A stretch of DNA of 64,000 nucleotides from Ptychodera flava (taxonomy: Eukaryota > Hemichordata > Enteropneusta > Ptychoderidae), in NCBI RefSeq assembly GCF_041260155.1, contig NC_091933.1, positions 24,089,174 through 24,153,173 of the forward strand, given 5' to 3'. The notes under the pieces are model-generated. The model was not told the origin of the DNA. It did no database searches and worked only from the letters and a program-made list of their open reading frames with translations. A program made the translations under genes and the position numbers. Below, in pieces: positions 23,322-32,300 of this stretch; within the stretch, counting starts at the first letter, position 1, and each line of letters begins with the position of its first letter.

Positions 23322-26300
23322 TCGTCACTACCATCCCCAACACCACTACAATCATCATCATCATCGTCTCGTCGTCATCGTCGTCCTTATCATCATCATC
23401 TAAAGTGCTCATGGAGTAAATTGTCCTGACAATGAACAGATGGAACAATTCACAAGAAGTTTCCTTTAACACGGTGTTTACGATGATACAGTCACGCTCA
23501 GACAACAGTGGGTTTTACATGTAATTCGGTGCCACAACTATGTGAGACAGTTTTAGCTTCAGCAAACATCTTCTAACTTACAGCTGTAATTGTTACTAAA
23601 GACAGGAACATTGTGGATCAAGAACATTCAACTCATCAATGACAAGACAAATAGTCATGTTTCAATAGTATTTTGGAAGGGTATTCGTAAAGGGTAAATC
23701 ATTTATAGTGAAAAAGATATCCAATCAGGTGTGACGTGTTCGTGTGGTTTAACAGTTTCCGGACCTTTTTTGTTTAAAAATAATGCTGCATTTAAAAAAA
23801 TTGCGAGGGCCAGCTGGAGGAATTCAGGGGGATTCAAAAATTCTGGGGGTGGTGGGGGGGACTTGAAAGTTTTGCTCTGCCTATGGGGAGACCTGAAAAA
23901 ATTTTGATTCCAAACGTTTTGATATCATCCAATGGTTCTAATGTTAGTAATAATTTAACAAAATCTAGAACCGTTTTGTCTCATTTTATGACTTAAATCT
24001 CGAAAAAATTTAAAAATGTATTAATGCCATTAAATTTCCATAAAACAACAAGTTGGCCTTAAAACGGGGCAGACGCTGCAACTGTCGATAATTTTTCAAT
24101 GTTTCTATGCAATGTATCAAATACTGTTTCTTGGTATCTCTCTACAGCATGCTGAAATACACGATATTCAGTTCGTCAACAAAGCCTGTATTTCTAAATA
24201 TTGGCGATGATTGAATTAGAATCTAGACTGAAAGTCACTTGTCAATGATACAAATGTACGGTACACATACACAGGCTGTGTAAGAAAGCTGAATACTGGA
24301 CAGCTCGACGTGTTGTAGGGCGTAGAACAAGAGAGCACTTGTCTAAACTGAACAAAAATATTGACAAAATACAAAGTTAATACAGCTACTGCCCTGCTAC
24401 TGCCTACGGGCAGTGTCACTGTCTTTGCATACTGGCAGTGACATCGATAGCGTAGACGTTGATGTTGTTGAAGAAGACTTTGGGTCATAGGACACTTAAT
24501 TGACAGTGAAACATAACTGTACACAAGGTCAGGCCACAGAGCAACACACGGAAGAAGACTATGAGACTTAACAGTTACTAGGGAATTTTGAATTCTAGCA
24601 TATGAGAATAATCAAATATTAGAGAAAAAAGGGATCACCAAAGGTGACCCCATCATGTTTTAAGTGCTACAAATGTACATTAAAAAGTCACTTTTCTCGA
24701 AAATCATTTAAGGTCATGCAGTGAATGAAAACTTTGAACGGTAAAGACTCTAATGTAAATGAAAGATATGCTACTTGTCACAAGATGGTCAAACACTTTG
24801 TGGCAAAATTTCAAACTGGCCGAAAAGGTGCGGGAAGGGACCGAGTATTGATAAAGAGAAAGACCAGCAGATGATATTTGAATTGGTCAAAGGACCTATA
24901 ATATCAAATAAATAAAATTACAAAAACTACTTGAGTACAAAAATTAACTACACACGAAAATAACTAAAGCGTTATGTGACTCAGCGATGACAGGGGTGTA
25001 CTCACAACTCAGAACTATTCAAAGGGCAACAGTCTGTTCGTCTTGGAATATCAGCAATATCGGCGAGTACCTTAGCAAAGGGAGACTTGCTTGTAGACTG
25101 CTGAGCGCTGCATGCACATTCCAGTGGCTGGCGTGTTTCAATACTTGTAACATCAATGTCCGGTTTATGTGCGGAAAACTGGCTGGTCCCAATACAGTGT
25201 TCTTTTCCAGTTGTTACTTGGCTAGGCTGAGCAGCAGGGTGACTCTTCAGCTGGAGTAGATAGGAGTGCCCCTAAATCCACGAACACTGTCTTTTATACC
25301 TCCGACACCATGTGCACACACATCACAGGCGAATAATTGATAACCAAAGTGTACACATCCTAAAATGCAAATGTCGATGGAGTACAACCACCTGTCATCG
25401 GCATAAATTATCTCTGAGTACAACACAATCCTCGCTGAGTACAACCACCTGTCATTTATACATTAAAACAACTTGACCTCCGGCTCACTTACAAGCTTAG
25501 CAAAATCAATATTTTAATCAGTAGAGAAATTGGTGACACAAAAAAAATCATCTCTTGACACTACTCCCCTTTCAAAGACAAAAATTGGATGAGTCAACTT
25601 TTTGTCTCACCAATGTGTTTGTACCCTTGTTTTAAGGTTAAGCTTCATCATTTACATTGTAATATCCTACAAAATAATCACAGCTTTTCTCAGATTCTAA
25701 AATATGAAAGAAAATGTTTTTTTTTTTTTATTCTGTTATCGGTGTAGCAGATATACCATAACCTTGGGTTTTGGTACTTTCTTAGAACACGGTTACTCAG
25801 TTACACTACGGCTCAAATAGTCTGCACCAATATTGTCACAGCCTTTGATAGCAGTAACTGTGTAATCAAATGACTGCAAATACAGAGCCCATCTCATCAA
25901 CCGGCTATTTGCTATTTTGGCCTTATTCAAATAGATCAGTGGCTGATGGTCAGTTTCCAGCATAAACTGCTTGCCATACAAATACTGCTGGAATTTCTGA
26001 AGTGCCCAAACAACAGCAAGGCATTCTCTTTCAATCACAGAATACCGTGTTTCTCTTGGTAGTAATTTGTACTGGCATAAGCCACTGGAAACTTCCCATC
26101 TGGATGAGATTGAAACAAGGCTCCACCCAGAGCTACACTGGAGGCATCAGTTCTTAAAATAAAGGGTTTACTGAAATCTGGGAGTCTTAATACTGGCTCC
26201 CTGCTTAACATATGTTTCAAAACTTGAAATGCTCTTTCTTGTGACTCACCCCACTGGACTTTCTTTGGTTGTCCCTTACGTGTCAAATCAGTGAGTGGGG

Positions 26301-29300
26301 CAGCTATTGTGGCAAAATTTGGCACGAATTTTCTGTAATAGCCTGCCAAACCTAAGAATGACTTCACTTCTGTCACAGTCTCAGGACGTTTTGCCTCGAC
26401 AATTGCCTGTGTTTTATCAGACATGACGGTTAGCAATCCTCTACCTATGCCATGACCAATAAATTGCAGTGACAAGTAGCCGAAATAACACTTATTTGGT
26501 CTGCCGTCAATTTGCATCTCGTAATCTAGACAGAATTTGTCTTACAATATTTAGATGCTCATCCCAGGTGACAGAGCTGGCAAGAATGTCATCCAGGATA
26601 TTAACAACATCTAGTTGAGACAACAACAGTCTCATTACACGATTGAACGTTGAGGGCGCATTTTTCAATCCAAATGGCATTCTACGGAATTGATATAGTA
26701 AGAGTAAGAAATGCAGTTTTTTCTTTTGCAGTACTTTTCATCGGGATTTGCCAGTAACCTTTGGTCAAATCTATCTTTGTGAAATAACGCCCCTTCGACA
26801 AATGTGCAAACAACTCTTCAGGGCTTGGCATGGGTTCAGCATCGAACACAGTAATTCGGTTCAGCTTTCTGAAGTCAATGCAAAAACGATTTGTATTATC
26901 TTTCTTTTTGACGATCACAATAAGAGATGCATACGGCGAGTCGGATGGTTCAATGACCCCCCATGTTCAACATTTTGATGACCTCACTTTTGACCTCCTC
27001 TGTCTTTGCAAACGGCAGAGGGTACGGTTTTGATCGAACAGGCTCAGCACTTGTCAACTTAATATCATGCTCACCAATATTACAATGACCTGGAAGATCT
27101 GTCAATACATCTGCAAATTCGGTGATCAGACATTTCATTTCGTTCTGTTGGGTCTCATCCAAATCAGGGGATATATGAACATCTGCAACAGACTCTGTTG
27201 AATGAGTTGGCAAGGTTTCAACAAGCTCAGATTTCAACCAAGATGTGGTGTCATCCGGTTCGTCACTATCTATGACAGCACTAGCAACACAATGCATCAC
27301 ACCTTATCCTTCTTGGTAACCTTGGTAAATTCCACCTGCACTATCATGAGGTTTTCTCTCTTGATACCTTTTCAATAAATTTGTGTGATATATTTTTGTT
27401 TTTCCCAGCACGTCAATTCGATAATCTAAATCTCCGACTACCTCCGTAATATAATATGGACCCTGCCATTGCATCAGTAACTTGTTGTAATTTGTAGGCA
27501 GTAAGATCAATACCAGATCACAAATTTTGAACTTCCTGGGCTTGGCCCTGCGATCATAGTAGTTTTTGTATCGCACCTGCGACTTGGCAAGTTCAGTTTG
27601 AGCTAGTTTGCATGTTTCTTCCAGTCGTTCATGCAAGTCTAAAACATACTGATATGTACTTTTGACTTCAGGGGTTTCAATTTCCTTGGTCCATAATTCA
27701 GACAAAATTGCCATGGGCCCTCTAACAGTGCGTCCATACAGTAATTCAAATGAGGAAAATCCCGTACTTTCTTGCGGAGCCTCTCGGTATGCAAATAACA
27801 AAGCGTTTATATATCTATCCTAGTCTTTATGTTTTTCAGAGGACAATTTGCGCAGCATGCTTTTCAAAACTGCATTAAATTTTTCACACAAGCCATTACA
27901 AGCTGGGTGATAAGGCGTTGTCGTCAACTGTCTAATAGACAATAACCTATTTACCTCCTTCATAACATCAGATATAAATTGAGTCCCTAAATCCGACAAT
28001 ATTTCTTTGGGTATACCTACTCTACTGTAGATGTCAACCAAAGCTTCAGCTACCACTTCGGTAGAAATGCGTTTAAGTGGAACAGCTTCTGGATAACGAG
28101 TGGCATAATCTATCAGAGTAAGAATATGCCGATTACCACGGTCAGTTGCCGGATCAATTGGACCAACTAAATCTACTGCAACTCTCTGGAACGGAACATC
28201 AATTAAGGGCATACTACCAAGTGGTACTTTAGTAATCCTACCTTTTGGTATAGTGCGTTGACAAATGTCACAAGAGCGACAGAAACGAACAACATCGCCA
28301 TATATACCTGGCCAATAAAATTGAGTCGCAATTTTATCATAGGTTTTCTTTGCTCCTAAGTGCCCACCAAGAATTGAATCATGAGCTAATGCCAAAACAT
28401 CGTTACGAAATTTCTGAGGTACCACTAATTGTGTAAACACCTGGCCATGGTCAATTTTTGGAGATGTATACTCTCTGTACAACAGACCCTTCCTCCTAAG
28501 GAAACTAGCTAAATTAGCCCTACCAGTGTTTACCTGTTTACCCGAACCCGCCAATTCTCTGGCACGCTTCAAAGTTGGGTCCCCTTGCTGGGCTTCCTTC
28601 AGTACTTCTGCTGGGCTTCCTTCAGTACTTCCGCAGTAACTGGCTCCTTGCAAGTTCCCTGCCTAATCTTTGGGACAATTAGTTTTTTCATTGGCTTCTT
28701 TTCAGCCACCTTTTGAGCCCTAGTCTGTACTGCTTGCACAATTACGTTTGAATACCCACCATTCTCTGGTACCACACTTTTTACCTCAGAATCGTTCACC
28801 TGACTTCCAACTACAGGGTCATTTTTAGACAATGAGTCAACACTAACTGGAGGTGCAAACCAGTTCAAGTCAGGATCAGTTGGCGCTCGGACCTGATCTA
28901 AATTACCTAACACTAGATCATATACAGGGGTCTCCATACACATAGCTTCCACTTCACCTACATAAAAGGGAGTATTTACAAATAATTTAGCTATGGGTGC
29001 TCTCCTACAAGTCCTGTCTATCATTATATAAGTACGAATTTCACCTGTCATTTGGGAAGGGTCGACCAGCCCCTTTCTAATAACTACGCCATTACAACCG
29101 CTATCTCTAAGGACTTTTACTTTTTGTCCATTGACAATACCATCAACAACAGGCATTTTACTTACTGATGGTTGGTTTTCAGACAAGCTGGTCATCGAAA
29201 TTACAGGTAAAGCATGCCCACATTTTAATTCGACCTCACTTCTGTCCTGTAAACTACTAAGACAACAGTCTTGTTCAATACATGGTTCACCAATTTGAGT

Positions 29301-32300
29301 ACAAGTTGCAACTTGAACTTTGCTAACAGCTTCATTTTGTTTTTTCTGTACCGTAGTGGCTACTAAACGAGAACTTTTGGCCTTATCGACTCCTACCTTA
29401 CTCCAACATTTAGCACTAGTATGACCTGGTTTACCACAGTTATAGCATATGATTGGGCCTTTATATTTAGCGCCTGATTTACTTTGACCGTCCATATGTT
29501 TAGCATTATTGCCGTTAGAGTTACTAGATACCTGACCTTTGAACTTGTTTTTATTACTACGGAACTGATCCTTGTAGCCCACCTGTTCCCTGGCCTCAGT
29601 GAAACGATCAGCATACTCAGCCATCTCATTAACATCAACCATAATTCTTTCACGCAAAAACAAGGATAAATCTCTATCACATCCACTCAAAAACTGTTCT
29701 CGCAGCAGTAAATCTTTCAATTTCCATAATCATTGTCAACTTTAGCCATAGATACCCATCTATCAAAATAATGGTCTAGTCGTGCTACAAAGGCTTTAAC
29801 AGTTTCAGACTTTTCCTGTTTGCTGGTGCGAAATTTAACCCTAAAGCCTTCCTCATTCAGTTGGTAACGTTTCAATAGTGCCTCTTTTAATTTATCATAA
29901 TCCATAGTCTCAGTGGCTGCCATACTGGAATAAACTGTCAGGGCTTTTCCACTCAATAAAGCACTTAAACTTGTGGCCAATGTGGCTCTTGACCAGTTTT
30001 GGCTAGTAGCAAATTTCTCAAAATGGAACAAGTACGCATCCATGTCATCCCTAGACTCATCAAATGCAGGCAACTTGGGCGCGCTAGCTTTCACCCTAGA
30101 AGAACTATCAGCAGTAGAAAGATCTTTGCTTTCACTCACTTCCTGTTTAGAGACGACACCTAATTTTAATCTTTCCATTTGCAAACTATATTCGCGCTCC
30201 TCCCTCTGCTTTTGCATTTCAAATTGTTGTTCGTCTTTTTCTTTTTGGTATAGAATTTGTTGTTCCTTAAGTTGTTGCTCATGCTCACACTGTTTGAACT
30301 CACTTTCTTTTTGCCGTTCTTCGCGCTCTACCTTTGCCTTTTACCTTTCACTTTCTCGCTCTGCTTTTACACAATCATTTAAATCCTGGCCTTCATAACC
30401 TAACTGAGTACCAAGAGCAATAAGCTTTTCCAAATCCATGTTAACTGCTTGAACCAATGCCAATCCTAGTACAAGTCTTTCTCAGGCACTCAATACTCTT
30501 ACTGGTATATGCAGACAAGTGGGACAATTTAGAGAAATCACCTTTTCAACCCCAGACAAGCCCCCAGTTGTCACAAGATGGTCAACCACTCTGTGGCAAA
30601 ATTTCAAACTGGCCGAAAAGGTGCGGGAAGGGACCGAGTATTAATAAAGAAAGACCAGCACACGCGGATGATATTTAAATTGGTCAAGGACCTATAATAT
30701 CAAATAACAAAATTACAAAGACTACTTGAGTACAAAATTAACTACAAACGAAAATAACTAAAGCGTTATGTGACTCAGCGATGACAGGGGTGTACTCACA
30801 ACTCAGAACTATTCAAAGGGCAACAGTCTGTTCGTCTTGGAATATCAGCAATATCGGCGAGTACCTTAGCAAAGGGAGACTTGCTTGTAGACTGCTGAGC
30901 GCTGCATGCACATTCCAGTGGCTGGCGTGTTTCAATACTTGTAACATCAATGTCCGGTGTTTGTGCGGAAAGCTGACCTTCACTTAAATTACGCCTTTCT
31001 TAGTCATCAAGGTCAGCCTTGATGGATAAAGCCAGAGGAATTTATATTCAGTTTGTCAGTAGAAAAGGCTTCAGAATACGATTCTGTGAAAGAATTAATA
31101 CTGAAGGTCTATGAGTTGATTCTGGAAGCTCATCGTCAGAAATTTAGGGACTGTGAGAAAGCAATAGATCAAACTTATGCTCGAACAAAAGAACAATGTG
31201 TACCCGTTAGTGTTCTTCTGAGAAAGTTTGCAAAGTTATGGCAGCGCATTTTGATTGAGGAATTTAAAAGATGCATTCCATCGAGACATCAAGACATTTA
31301 TCAATAAACAAAAAGCAGATGATTATTCATTGACTAAAAAAACCTCCTTTATCAGTAAACCATCCCAGTCCTTTACATACCGAAACAGTGCAGGAAAATT
31401 TAACTCTTCTTTTCCATAAAAGAATTTCTTAAAGGAGAGTAGACAATCAAATGATAACAGTTCACAGAGTTCAAGTAACAACCCTACATCCTCAGACCCC
31501 ACGTCTCAGTCCCCTTATGGCAAACAAGTTTGACAAGTACTTCTTCTAGTCATTATTGTAAGAAAGATGGCCATTTAATGTCAGAATGTCTCAAATTGAA
31601 AAGAAACTGTGAAGGTCAGAGTGGTTAAAGTGGATATAAGCGCACGGGCTTCATTTCTTCACCATCTCAATTACAGTCTAATAATGGGCGCAACACATTT
31701 TCTAAAGTTAAACCTCTCTTACCCCAATCATTGGATTAAGGACAGCAGATACCCTGCCGTTTTCTGAAAAGTCATTGCAGGATCTGAAGTTCTAAAGGAA
31801 TACATTGTAGTGACTATATTTCTGTTCCTTTCCGTAAAGTATTTTTGTCTTAGGACTTTGTTTCTGGACCTATGACTTCAGATATTAGACCATTTTCGCT
31901 TTTTGAAAGGATTCGCCGCCTTCTTGGAAACGACCTTCCTTGGCACAAGGTAATTTCAAATCCACTTGTGACCGATAAGCCTAGTCTAAAATCAGGGTCA
32001 AGAGCCAATTGAACAGGAAAGTCCTTATTATATCCTGCATGTACCGTTTCTACAGCCATGTCAAAGAAAAATTCTGAAAATAAAACAATTGACGTCACAG
32101 ACGTTGACTTAAATTACGCCTTTCTTAGTCAGGTGTTTGATACTGAACATTATGTTATCGCTTGTGGATTTGAAACCTCCAGTAAAATTTTCACTTACCA
32201 AAGTCAAATATTTTCTAGATCACATCTTATTGAAGAACAACACAAGGACTCAGACATTTCATGATTGTTCGACAAAGTTGTTGATGAAGTTAAAACTTCG

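Larger units (their letters stand above)
24776..30975 (-). mobile_element. Gmr1-like Ty3/Gypsy LTR retrotransposon (PR-IN-RT-RH order)
   Basis: Read on the minus strand: truncated 5' LTR, PBS, Gag, zinc knuckle, aspartic protease, integrase with GPY/F-type end, reverse transcriptase, RNase H, PPT, 3' LTR. Integrase lies upstream of reverse transcriptase, the reverse of ordinary Ty3/Gypsy, and RT follows directly on the integrase end with no LTR or foreign piece between. This order was described for Gmr1-like elements of deuterostomes. The element is broken by several stops and frameshifts and is not autonomous. The two LTRs are still very similar with a long identical block, so the insertion is not ancient. 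It lies antisense in the last intron of EGF gene copy B. Confidence 0.85.
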
